This document shows positions 1-7,518 of a DNA stretch of 58,287 nt, piece after piece. Both the position numbers and the translations under genes were made by a program. The stretch is from Rhizobiales bacterium 2SD. GTDB lineage: Bacteria; Pseudomonadota; Alphaproteobacteria; Rhizobiales; Beijerinckiaceae. The first letter of the stretch is position 1. Every line of letters begins with the position of its first letter. The stretch spans positions 1 through 58,287 of the forward strand of contig SCMY01000019.1 of NCBI GenBank assembly GCA_005502805.1, read 5' to 3'. A model generated the notes under the pieces. The model saw only the letters and a list, made by a program, of their open reading frames with translations, searched no databases and was not told the origin of the DNA.

Positions 1-917
1 ATGTCGCCGTCATGGTAGTCGAAGACGTATTGATGCGTCATCGCAGCGTAGACGAGATAGCCACCCGTCGTGTGCAGAACACCCTTCGGCTTGCCCGTCG
101 AGCCCGACGTGTAGAGTACGAACAAGGGGTCCTCGGCCTGCATTTCCTCGGGGATGCACCAGTCCGCCACTGCGGCGGCGAGGTCGTCGTAGCGATGATC
201 TCGCCCGGCCTGCATAGGAACAGCAGCGCCGGTGCGCCGGGCGACGATCACGCTCCGGACCGTCCCCTTCGGCAGGGTCGCCAGGGCCGCATCGACATTG
301 GCCTTGAGCGGCACCTTGCGTCCGCCGCGCACGCCCTCGTCGACCGTGACGACCACCTTCGAATCGGCATCCTCGATGCGATTGGCGAGCGCCTCCGGCG
401 AGAAGCCGCCGAACACCACCGAATGGACTGCGCCGATCCGGGCGCAGGCGAGCATGGCATAGGCCGCCTCCGGGATCATCGGCAGGTAGATCGTGACCCG
501 GTCGCCCCTGCCGACACCCTGTGATTTCAGGACGTTGGCCCATTTCATCACCCGGGCATGGAGCTCGCGATAGGTGATCTGCGCATCCTCGGTGGGATCG
601 TCGCCCTCCCAGATGATCGCGACCTGGTCGCCGCGCTTCGCCAGATGCCGGTCGATGCAGTTGTGCGCGACGTTGGTGGTGCCGTCCTCGAACCATTTGA
701 TCGAGACTGCGCCGGGCGCGAAGGAGGTGTTCTTGACCTTGGTGTAGGGCCTGAACCAGTCGATGCGCTGGCCATGATGGAGCCAGAATGCCTCCGGTGC
801 CGTCACCGAGGTCTCGTACATGATGTCGTAGGCGCCCGCATCGACATGGGCGCGCGCGGCCCAATCGGCGGGGACGGGGTAGACCTCCGTCGTCTCGTTG
901 TCGGCATTCCCTCGCAT
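1..917 (-). CDS. acsA: Acetyl-CoA synthetase, N-terminal part (cut by window edge)
   Basis: Ligates acetate to CoA with ATP through an acetyl-AMP intermediate in the cytosol. About 305 residues are visible, starting at the ATG at 917; the frame stays open to base 1, so the C-terminal half lies outside. The N-terminus has the ACS lead-in (EAFWLHHGQRIDWFRPYTKV), the segment VVFGGFSPEALANRI, and near the edge the adenylate-forming P-loop YTSGSTGKPKGVLHTT followed by GGYLVYAAMTHQYVFDY, which is the ACS rather than the fatty-acyl-CoA ligase version. It is the last visible gene of the minus-strand run beginning with aconitase, 52 bases after the hydrolase stop. In this context it could recycle acetate released by the upstream CoA-transferase (inference). 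The acyl preference cannot be settled without the C-terminal half. Confidence 0.93.
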   Translation of the reverse strand, partial: MRGNADNETTEVYPVPADWAARAHVDAGAYDIMYETSVTAPEAFWLHHGQRIDWFRPYTKVKNTSFAPGAVSIKWFEDGTTNVAHNCIDRHLAKRGDQVAIIWEGDDPTEDAQITYRELHARVMKWANVLKSQGVGRGDRVTIYLPMIPEAAYAMLACARIGAVHSVVFGGFSPEALANRIEDADSKVVVTVDEGVRGGRKVPLKANVDAALATLPKGTVRSVIVARRTGAAVPMQAGRDHRYDDLAAAVADWCIPEEMQAEDPLFVLYTSGSTGKPKGVLHTTGGYLVYAAMTHQYVFDYHDGD

Positions 918-969
918 ATTCTGTCTCCCGGAGCTCTGAGGCTGGGTTTGGTGATCTCGGAAGCCGCGC

Positions 970-1914
970 CTAATCCGGCCCGGTCGAACGCCCGTCGGCC
1001 AGGAAATCGGTCACGATCTTGATCTGGTGCGGCTCGAACAGCGGCGGGACGTGGCCGCAATCCTCGAAGCGATGCAGGCTGGCATTGACGTTGCGCTCGA
1101 GCATCTCGTCGCAGAGCTCGTGCGTCAGCAGGTCGGATTTCGCACCGTGCAGGACCAGCGTCGGCGCGCTGATCCGCTCCCAGTACTTCCAAAGGTTCAG
1201 GCTGACGAGCCAAGGGTTGCGGAAGGCGCGCGCGATCTCGCGGTCGCACAGCATGGTGAAGACGGCGCGCGTCTCGTCCCAGCGAACGCTGTGCGCGGTG
1301 ATGTGCCGCCACTGCTCGTCGCTGAGGTCGCCATAGGGGGCGAGGATATCGCGGAAATAGCGCTCCGCCCGCGCGAACGTCACGAAGGAGCGCGGCATGT
1401 CGCCGAGATAGGAGCCGATGCGCATCAGCCCGACCGACGAGACGTAGGGGCCGATGTCGTTGACGACCAGCCGGCGGATGCGGGAGCCCGGCAACCCTGC
1501 GAGCACCATGCCGATCAGGCCGCCGAGCGAGGTGCCGACCCAGTCGATCTCGGAAACGCCGAGCCGCGCGATCAGCGTGTTCATGTCGGCGCAATACTGC
1601 GGCAGCGCATAGTCGCCCGGGTCGGAAAGGTATTGGCTGCGGCCGCGACCGGGCAGATCCGGACAGACGACCCGGCGTCCACGCTTGGCGAGATCGTCGG
1701 CCAGATAGTCGAAATCGCGGCCCTGGCGTGTCAGGCCATGGACACACAACACTGGGACGTCGTCCTTTTCCGGACCCCGTTCGACATAGGCGATCTCGTG
1801 GAAGCTGGTCGTCGACAGGCCGAGCACCGAGCCGCTGCGTGGCGGCTCGGGCGCCTTGCGCGCGGAGGTCGCCCTCCGCGCCGATCGTGGCCTGTTCAAG
1901 GTCGCCTCGGTCAT
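970..1914 (-). CDS. Alpha/beta-fold hydrolase linked to the PHA genes
   Basis: A 314-residue single-domain alpha/beta hydrolase. An oxyanion-loop HG follows the first strand (VLCVHGLTRQGRDFDYLA, residues 55-72), the nucleophile elbow is GTSLGG with Ser129, the likely acid is Asp261 (LHGAKSDLL) and the general base is His288 (DCGHVPPLF). The first ~30 residues are basic and proline-rich with no clear signal peptide, so it is probably cytosolic. Its ATG touches the TAA stop of the phasin gene with no gap, so the two are almost certainly co-translated. Substrate is unknown. Next to phasin, PHA synthase and CoA-transferase genes, hydrolysis of PHA oligomers, a hydroxyacyl thioester or a lactone are reasonable candidates (inference). 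Fold assignment is secure, specificity is not. Confidence 0.85.
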   Translation of the reverse strand: MTEATLNRPRSARRATSARKAPEPPRSGSVLGLSTTSFHEIAYVERGPEKDDVPVLCVHGLTRQGRDFDYLADDLAKRGRRVVCPDLPGRGRSQYLSDPGDYALPQYCADMNTLIARLGVSEIDWVGTSLGGLIGMVLAGLPGSRIRRLVVNDIGPYVSSVGLMRIGSYLGDMPRSFVTFARAERYFRDILAPYGDLSDEQWRHITAHSVRWDETRAVFTMLCDREIARAFRNPWLVSLNLWKYWERISAPTLVLHGAKSDLLTHELCDEMLERNVNASLHRFEDCGHVPPLFEPHQIKIVTDFLADGRSTGPD

Positions 1915-2337
1915 TTAACCGTCTTTGCGCTCGATATGCTTGCGGAGCTGCTCGACACCTTCGGTGACGCGCTGCCGCGCGACCGAGAAGGCCTCCTCGC
2001 TCGCCTTGGCGGTGATGTCGTAGAGCTCGCGAGAGCCGGCGAGCGCCGCGTCAAAGGCCTTCTTGGCGAGCTCCGCCCGCTCTTCGGGCTTCAGCTTCGT
2101 CTCGCTGAACATCGAGAGGAGCTGTGTCGAAGCGGTGTGGAAGAGCTCGAGCTGCCGCTTGGCGACACTATGTGTGCCATCGGCGGTGATCCTCATCGTC
2201 TCGACGGCTGCGTTGATGTTGTTGCGTTGCTGCTCGACCAGCGCCTGGGCGTCGACGCCCGGCAGCTTGAACTTCTCGACCATCTCCTTGATCTGGTCGG
2301 TCACGCTGTTGAGGTTCGGTTCGGGGGCCTTGGCCAT
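1915..2337 (-). CDS. Phasin family protein (PHA granule-associated)
   Basis: A 140-residue, helix-forming, charged protein starting MAKAPEPNLN with no signal peptide. The body is long amphipathic helix (IKEMVEKFKLPGVDAQALVE, then KRQLELFHTASTQLLSMF and KKAFDAALAGSRELYDITAK), the pattern of the Phasin_2 family that coats polyhydroxyalkanoate granules and sets their size and number. The ATG at 2337 is preferred because GGGAGAAC lies just upstream; an in-frame start at 2391 would overlap the CoA-transferase gene. It lies 50 bases after that gene and abuts the hydrolase gene. Its position inside a PHA synthase operon supports the granule role. Confidence 0.88.
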   Translation of the reverse strand: MAKAPEPNLNSVTDQIKEMVEKFKLPGVDAQALVEQQRNNINAAVETMRITADGTHSVAKRQLELFHTASTQLLSMFSETKLKPEERAELAKKAFDAALAGSRELYDITAKASEEAFSVARQRVTEGVEQLRKHIERKDG

Positions 2338-2387
2338 ATCGCGTTCTCCCGGTTGCTGATGGCTGGTTGCGGTGGACGACGTGCCCG

Positions 2388-4361
2388 TCACGGGGGCGAC
2401 AGAGGTTGGCTCGGACCCGCCGCGGCCTGATCGAAGCGGCCGAGCACATGGTCGGTCGCCTCGCGCCGGCTTTCGAAGACGTGCGGGGCGACCTCGCGGT
2501 CGGTCAGGGCGGTGCCGAGCTTGAGGCGCAGGAAGGCACTGGTGGTGTAGCGCGAGACATGGTCGTAGCAGGCGCGCTCGACCTCGCTCGCCATGGCGAA
2601 CCAGGCGTCGTTCATGTAGGGGGCGATATCGATCGCGTCGTAGTTGATCACGGCCGAGAAACGCCGACCGATGCGGCTGGCGAGCGCCTGCAGCGCATCC
2701 CTGACGGCCTCGACATCGGCGCTGGTGTGGACGCGGTAGCCGCCGAGATTGAGATAGAGCGTGTTGCGCTCCTCGTTGAACTCCATGCGCTGCGCCAGCG
2801 GCCGGTTGAGGAAGAGCTCGTCCAGCTTCATCGGCAGCGGGTCGAAGATCGCGGCAGCCATCGGGCGCGGCGAACGCACGATCGGCCGGAAGCCCATCTT
2901 CGAGAGGATGTCGCGCTCGATGTCGACGCCGGGCGCCACCTCGATCAGCTCCAGCCCCTCCGGCGTCAGCGCGAACACGCAGCGCTCGGTGACGAAGAGC
3001 ACGCCCTGATGCGTCGCGCGCGCCAGCTCGCCGGAGAAAGTGACCTGCTCGACCTTGTCGATGAATTTCGACTGCCGGCCGTCCTGCAGGATGTGGAGCG
3101 CACCGTCCCTGATCTCGGTCTTCAGCCCGCCGGCGGAGAAGGTGCCGCAGAACACCAGCCGCCTGGCGTTCTGCGAGATGTTGATGAACCCGCCGGCGCC
3201 GGCGAGCCGGCCGCCGAACTGGCTGACGTTGACGTTGCCCTGCGCATCGGCCTGCGCCAGGCCGAGACAGGCGAGGTCGAGCCCGCCGCCATCGTAGAAA
3301 TCGAACATCTGGTGCTGGTCGATGATCGCCTCGGCGTTCACCGCCGCGCCGAAATCGAGCCCGCTCTGCGGAATGCCGCCGATGATCCCGGGCTCCGCCG
3401 TCAGCGTCACCAGGTTGATGATGCCTTCCTCGGCCGCGACCGCGGCGACGCCCTCCGGCATGCCGATGCCGAGATTGACGACGCCGCCCATCGGCAGCTC
3501 GTAGGCGCAGCGGCGCGCGATGACCTTGCGCTCGTCGAGCGGCATCGGGCGGTTGCGCTCCAGCGGCGCGCGGAACTCGCCGGAGAAGGCGCCGTTATAA
3601 TGCGTCGCATAGGTCTGGGCGTGATGCTCGGGCTCGGCCACCACGACGCAGTCGACCAGAGCGCCCGGTATCCTGACGGCGCGCGGATTGAGCGAGTTCG
3701 CGGCGGCGATCCGCTCGACCTGGACGATGACGAAGCCCTTGCAGTTCTTGGCGGCCATCGCCAGCGAGAGGTTGTCGAGCGTCAGCGCCTCCTTCTCCAT
3801 GGTCACGTTGCCATAGGGGTCGGCGGTGGTGCCGCGCAGGATCGCGACATGGATCGGGAAAGCCTTGTAGAACAGCCAGGGCTCGCCGCCGATCTCCATC
3901 AGCTCGACGAGATCCTCGGTGGTGTTGGGGTTTAGCTTGCCGCCGCCATTGCGCGGATCGACGAAGGTCTGCAGGCCGACCTTGGAGATGAGCCCGGCCT
4001 TGCGCCCGGCGATCTCGCGGAACAGGTGCGAGACGCAGCCGAGCGGCAGGTTGTAGGCCTCGTACTCTCCGCTGACCGCCTTGCGCGCCAGCTTCGGCAC
4101 GAGCCCGAAATGGCCGCCGACCAGACGCTTGACCAGCCCGTCATGGGCGAGGCGGTTCAGCCCCTTCTCGGCGCCGTCGCCCGGCGCGGCGGCGAAGACG
4201 AGGCTGAGGTCGCGCGGCTCTCCGGTGTCGAGGAAGCGCTTCTCCAGCGCCTTGATCACCTCATCCGGCGTGCCGACGCCGACGAAGCCGGAGGACGCGA
4301 CCGTGTCGCCGGAGCGGATGATGGCGACGGCCTCGGCGGCCGAGACGATCTTGTTGCGCAT
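2388..4361 (-). CDS. Fused acyl-CoA:acetate/3-ketoacid CoA-transferase (family I)
   Basis: Moves CoA between an acyl-CoA and a free carboxylic acid through a glutamyl-CoA thioester. The 657-residue chain carries both half-domains of a class I CoA-transferase in one polypeptide: the alpha part starts at residue 1 (IVSAAEAVAIIRSGDTVAS) and the beta part near residue 275 (RRCAYELPMGGVVNLGIG). The catalytic Glu is predicted as Glu323 in TLTAEPGIIGG. The last ~130 residues (from about 525) lie beyond the usual fold and hold a DYD-containing alpha/beta segment. It sits 10 bases after phaC. Candidate substrates are 4-hydroxybutyrate, 3-hydroxybutyrate or acetoacetate, with acetyl-CoA as donor; the operon favours a hydroxyacid made by the neighbouring dehydrogenase (inference). 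Confidence 0.92.
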   Translation of the reverse strand: MRNKIVSAAEAVAIIRSGDTVASSGFVGVGTPDEVIKALEKRFLDTGEPRDLSLVFAAAPGDGAEKGLNRLAHDGLVKRLVGGHFGLVPKLARKAVSGEYEAYNLPLGCVSHLFREIAGRKAGLISKVGLQTFVDPRNGGGKLNPNTTEDLVELMEIGGEPWLFYKAFPIHVAILRGTTADPYGNVTMEKEALTLDNLSLAMAAKNCKGFVIVQVERIAAANSLNPRAVRIPGALVDCVVVAEPEHHAQTYATHYNGAFSGEFRAPLERNRPMPLDERKVIARRCAYELPMGGVVNLGIGMPEGVAAVAAEEGIINLVTLTAEPGIIGGIPQSGLDFGAAVNAEAIIDQHQMFDFYDGGGLDLACLGLAQADAQGNVNVSQFGGRLAGAGGFINISQNARRLVFCGTFSAGGLKTEIRDGALHILQDGRQSKFIDKVEQVTFSGELARATHQGVLFVTERCVFALTPEGLELIEVAPGVDIERDILSKMGFRPIVRSPRPMAAAIFDPLPMKLDELFLNRPLAQRMEFNEERNTLYLNLGGYRVHTSADVEAVRDALQALASRIGRRFSAVINYDAIDIAPYMNDAWFAMASEVERACYDHVSRYTTSAFLRLKLGTALTDREVAPHVFESRREATDHVLGRFDQAAAGPSQPLSPP

Positions 4362-4371
4362 CGCCCGCCCC

Positions 4372-5475
4372 TCAGCCGTCCCGGGCCTGCAGCCATTCGG
4401 CGATGCTCCTGGTCAGAGCGCCTTGCGACTTGCTGGAGACGAACAGGCCGACATGGCCGCCGGGCAGCGGGATCTCGGTGTAGTCGGAGCTGCCGACCTT
4501 CTGCGCCAGAGCCTTCGAGCAGGTCGGCGGAATGATGTGGTCGTCGAGCGCGAAGATGTTGAGCACCGGCACGTCGATCTCGCCGAGGTCGACCTCCCGC
4601 CCCGAGAGCTCAAATCGACCTTCGAAAAGCCGGTTCTCCTGATAGAGCTCGCGCAGCCATTGCCGCCCCGCCGCGCCGGGATGGTCCGGCCTGTCGGCCA
4701 GCCATTTCTCCATGCGCAGGAAGTTCATCATCTTGTCCTTGTCGTCGATGATGTCGACGAGATCGACGTTGTACTTGGTCAGCGAGCGCATCGGCGTCAT
4801 CAGCGAGAAGATCGAGCTCATGAACTCGCCGGGGATGACGCCGAGCGCATCGACCATCTGGTCGATGTCCTCGGGGGCGAGGCTGCGCGTCCAGACGTTG
4901 AGAAAGCCGTGATGGGCAGCCGGGTCGTCGACATCGGCATGGAAGTCGACCGGCGTGATCGTCAGCACGAGGTTGCGGATGCGTTCCTTGTGGAGCGCGG
5001 CGTAGCAGGTGGTGAAGACGCCGCCCTCGCAGATGCCGAGCAGCGTGATCTTCTCGTGCCCGGTCTCCCGGCAGATGCGCTCGACCGCCTCGTCGATATA
5101 GTCGTCGACATAGTCGTCGATGGTCAGCCAGCGCTCGTTGCGACCGGGCTGGCCCCAGTCGATCAGCCAGAGGTCGAGCCCCTTGGCGAGCAGGCTGCGC
5201 ACCAGCGAGCGGTCGGGCTGGAGATCGGCCATGGTGTAGCGGCCGATCAGCCCGTAGACGATCAGCACGGGCGTATCGATCGCCTGCTCGACCAGCGGCT
5301 CGTAGCGGAACAGCTCGACCTTGTCGCGCCGCATGACGAGCTGCTTCGGCGTCGCGCCGACATCGACATCGGCGTCGCGGATGCCGGCGATCACGTCGGC
5401 ACCCTTCTGCATCCGGCCGAGATTCTGGGCGAAATCCTTGAAGAAGCTGTCCAAAGCGGGGGTCTTGTCGGTCAT
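4372..5475 (-). CDS. phaC: Class III poly(hydroxyalkanoate) synthase, PhaC subunit
   Basis: Polymerises hydroxyacyl-CoA monomers into polyester, releasing CoA, at the granule surface in complex with PhaE. At 367 residues it has the short length of class III PhaC rather than the ~560-600 of class I. The lipase-like box is GICEGG with nucleophile Cys149, the same number as the Allochromatium vinosum enzyme; the acid is Asp311 or Asp312 (FALDDHIIPP) and the base His341 (PGGHVGLF). DLWLIDWGQPGRNERW is the conserved PhaC strand-turn. Its ATG overlaps the phaE stop by 4 bases, so the subunits are translationally coupled, in the order phaE-phaC. Family is certain; monomer preference is not readable from sequence. 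Confidence 0.95.
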   Translation of the reverse strand: MTDKTPALDSFFKDFAQNLGRMQKGADVIAGIRDADVDVGATPKQLVMRRDKVELFRYEPLVEQAIDTPVLIVYGLIGRYTMADLQPDRSLVRSLLAKGLDLWLIDWGQPGRNERWLTIDDYVDDYIDEAVERICRETGHEKITLLGICEGGVFTTCYAALHKERIRNLVLTITPVDFHADVDDPAAHHGFLNVWTRSLAPEDIDQMVDALGVIPGEFMSSIFSLMTPMRSLTKYNVDLVDIIDDKDKMMNFLRMEKWLADRPDHPGAAGRQWLRELYQENRLFEGRFELSGREVDLGEIDVPVLNIFALDDHIIPPTCSKALAQKVGSSDYTEIPLPGGHVGLFVSSKSQGALTRSIAEWLQARDG

Positions 5476-6227
5476 GCCTTCGGCCTCCCCTTTGCCTGCC
5501 CCGTCCGTTTGGTCGCGGTCGGAGCGGGTTTGCGGCCTTCGGATGCCTCGCCTGTGCCGGCGCGCTCCGCCCGCCGCTGCGAGCGCAGATGCGCGCGCAG
5601 CTCGCGGCGCATCTCGGTGAGCTGCCGGGTCACCTCGTCGAAATCCTGCTGCGTCGGCAGGCCGAAGAGCTTGGCGACGGAGTCGGAAATCTTCTGCTGC
5701 TGGGTTCGCACCGCGAGCGCCGAGCGCAGCAATTCACGCTGGGCGCTCAGGAACTCCTCGGAACGCTGGTTCCTGATCAGCTCCTCGTTGGCGATGCCGC
5801 TCCAGACGCCGAAGGCCTTGCGCCAGTCGGTCTCCAGCTCGCCGCCCTGGTCCTGCTTCTCCTTCAGCGCCGCGCTGTAGCGCTCGAAGGCCCGGTTCCA
5901 TGGCACGGAGACGACGGCGCGATAGCTCGCCATGCGCTGCTGGATGTCCATCCAGGCGGCCATCAGCGTGTAGATCTCGCGGTCGAGATTCCAGATGTCG
6001 GCGAGCTTGGGACCTTCCGCCATGCGCTTGATGGCCTCGGTGATCTCGCCGCCCTGCGCTGCGCCGAACAGGCTGCTGTCCGTCGCGCGCTGCGTCAGGA
6101 ACGGCATCATCGACTCCGACCAGAGCTTGCCGGCGGCGCCCGCCTTCTCGGCCGAGTCCCGCCAAGCTTCGCTCATGCGCAGGAACATCTTGGAGAGTTC
6201 CGGCCGATCGTCCTCTTTGCCCGCCAT
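5472..6227 (-). CDS. phaE: Class III PHA synthase accessory subunit PhaE
   Basis: The non-catalytic partner needed for activity of class III PhaC. It is 251 residues, mostly helical, with no enzyme motif. The diagnostic part is near the C-terminus: FGLPTQQDFDEVTRQLTEM, the PhaE signature helix, followed by a basic, low-complexity tail rich in Lys, Arg, Ala and Pro. The N-terminal half (LSKMFLRMSEAWRDSAEKAG; WMDIQQRMASYR) matches the PhaE helical body only weakly, as is usual for this fast-evolving subunit. It overlaps phaC by 4 bases and lies 19 bases after the iron alcohol dehydrogenase gene. The order and coupling to phaC make the call firm. Confidence 0.9.
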   Translation of the reverse strand: MAGKEDDRPELSKMFLRMSEAWRDSAEKAGAAGKLWSESMMPFLTQRATDSSLFGAAQGGEITEAIKRMAEGPKLADIWNLDREIYTLMAAWMDIQQRMASYRAVVSVPWNRAFERYSAALKEKQDQGGELETDWRKAFGVWSGIANEELIRNQRSEEFLSAQRELLRSALAVRTQQQKISDSVAKLFGLPTQQDFDEVTRQLTEMRRELRAHLRSQRRAERAGTGEASEGRKPAPTATKRTGQAKGRPKA

Positions 6228-6246
6228 CGCGCGCCCTCCCGTCCGG

Positions 6247-7422
6247 TCAGGCCGCTGCGCCGCGCCCGAGGAGCGCGCTGCGGTAGATTTCGAAGGTCTG
6301 CTGGTAGTCGAGCTCGCGCGGGTTGTTCACCAGCAGCCGCGTCTGCTTCATCGCATCCTCGGCGAGCTTGGGTAGGTCCTTCTCGGCGATGCCGACCGCC
6401 GCGAGCGTGTCCGGCACCTGGCAATCCCGGCAGAGCGCGACGATCTCCTCGATGAAGACACCGGCCGCCTCGGAGGCAGAGCGCGCCTGGTGGCCCGGCT
6501 TCACGACATCGGCGAGTTCGGCATAGAGCGCCTCCGCCGCCGGGCGGTTGAAGGCGAGCACATGCGGCATGACCAGCGCGTTCGACAGCCCGTGCGGCAC
6601 ATGGAAGATCGCGCCGATCGGATAGGCCAGCGCATGGACGGCGGCGACCGGCGCATTGGCGAAGGCCATGCCGGCGAGCATCGAGCCGAGCAGCATCTGC
6701 GAGCGCGCTTCCAGGTCCTTGCCGTCCGTGCAGACGGTCCTGATGTTGCGCGAAAGCAGGTCCAGCGCCTTCAGGGCGAGCTGGTCCGACATCGGGTTTT
6801 TCTTGATCCTGCTGGTATAGGCCTCGATCGCATGCACCATCGCGTCGATGCCGGTGGCCGCGGTGACATGCGCCGGCAGGCCGAGCGTCAGCTCCGGGTC
6901 GAGGATCGCCCAGTCCGGGATCAGGCGTGGCGAGACCACGCCCTTCTTCTCCGTCGTCGGCGTCGTCACGATCGAGATCGGCGTGACCTCAGACCCCGTG
7001 CCGGCCGTGGTCGGGACCAGCAGCAGCGGCAGCCGCTCGCCCTTGGCGAGGCCGACGCCGTAGATGTCGTCGAGCTTGTCCGGAGTCCTGGCGAGATAGG
7101 CGACGAGCTTGGCGGTATCGAGCGCGCTGCCGCCGCCGATCGACAGGACGACGTCCGCGCCCTGCTTGCGACAGAGCTCGGCGGCCGTCTCGATGACATG
7201 CGAGGGCGGATCGGCGACCACGTCCTCGAACACGGTAAGCGCGATTCCGGCGGCCGCCAGCGCCGCCTCGGCGTCGCGGGTCAAGCCGGCGGCCCTCACC
7301 CCCTTGTCGGTGACGAGCAGGACGTGGCGGGCGCCATAGTCCTTCACGCGCTCCGCGATCTTACGTGAGGCGCCGGCCTCGAAGAGGATGTTGGCGGGTG
7401 CCTGGAAGGTAAAGGGGTTCAT
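6247..7422 (-). CDS. Iron-containing alcohol dehydrogenase (group III), possible 4-hydroxybutyrate dehydrogenase
   Basis: NAD(P)-dependent reduction of an aldehyde or oxidation of an alcohol. The 391-residue chain has the nucleotide-binding GGGSALDTAK (residues 97-105) and a complete iron site, Asp193 and His197 (GIDAMVHAIEAY), His263 (VHALAYP) and His277 (HVPHGLSNA), matching the Asp-His-His-His set of FucO-type enzymes. GTGSEVTPISIVT is the usual family segment. It lies between the ThDP decarboxylase-like gene and phaEC, so reduction of succinate semialdehyde to 4-hydroxybutyrate for polymer synthesis is an attractive role (inference). Other members act on lactaldehyde, 1,3-propanediol, ethanol or methanol, so specificity is open. 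Confidence 0.9.
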   Translation of the reverse strand: MNPFTFQAPANILFEAGASRKIAERVKDYGARHVLLVTDKGVRAAGLTRDAEAALAAAGIALTVFEDVVADPPSHVIETAAELCRKQGADVVLSIGGGSALDTAKLVAYLARTPDKLDDIYGVGLAKGERLPLLLVPTTAGTGSEVTPISIVTTPTTEKKGVVSPRLIPDWAILDPELTLGLPAHVTAATGIDAMVHAIEAYTSRIKKNPMSDQLALKALDLLSRNIRTVCTDGKDLEARSQMLLGSMLAGMAFANAPVAAVHALAYPIGAIFHVPHGLSNALVMPHVLAFNRPAAEALYAELADVVKPGHQARSASEAAGVFIEEIVALCRDCQVPDTLAAVGIAEKDLPKLAEDAMKQTRLLVNNPRELDYQQTFEIYRSALLGRGAAA

Positions 7423-7457
7423 GCCGCGTACGTCGTCCCGAATGTCGTCATGGTGGG

Positions 7458-7483
7458 CCGGACGGCGAAAGCCCGCCGTCCGG
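7458..7483 (-). other. Intergenic GC-rich hairpin between two operon genes
   Basis: Perfect 10-bp inverted repeat (CCGGACGGCG / CGCCGTCCGG) with a 6-base loop, inside the only long gap (96 bases) of the central operon. No T-run follows on the minus strand, so a simple intrinsic terminator is unlikely. It could stabilise or differentially process the transcript upstream of the alcohol dehydrogenase gene (inference). Confidence 0.5.
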
Positions 7484-7518
7484 ACTGTCGGGGCGGCCGA
7501 TCCGCCCGCAGCGCAGGT

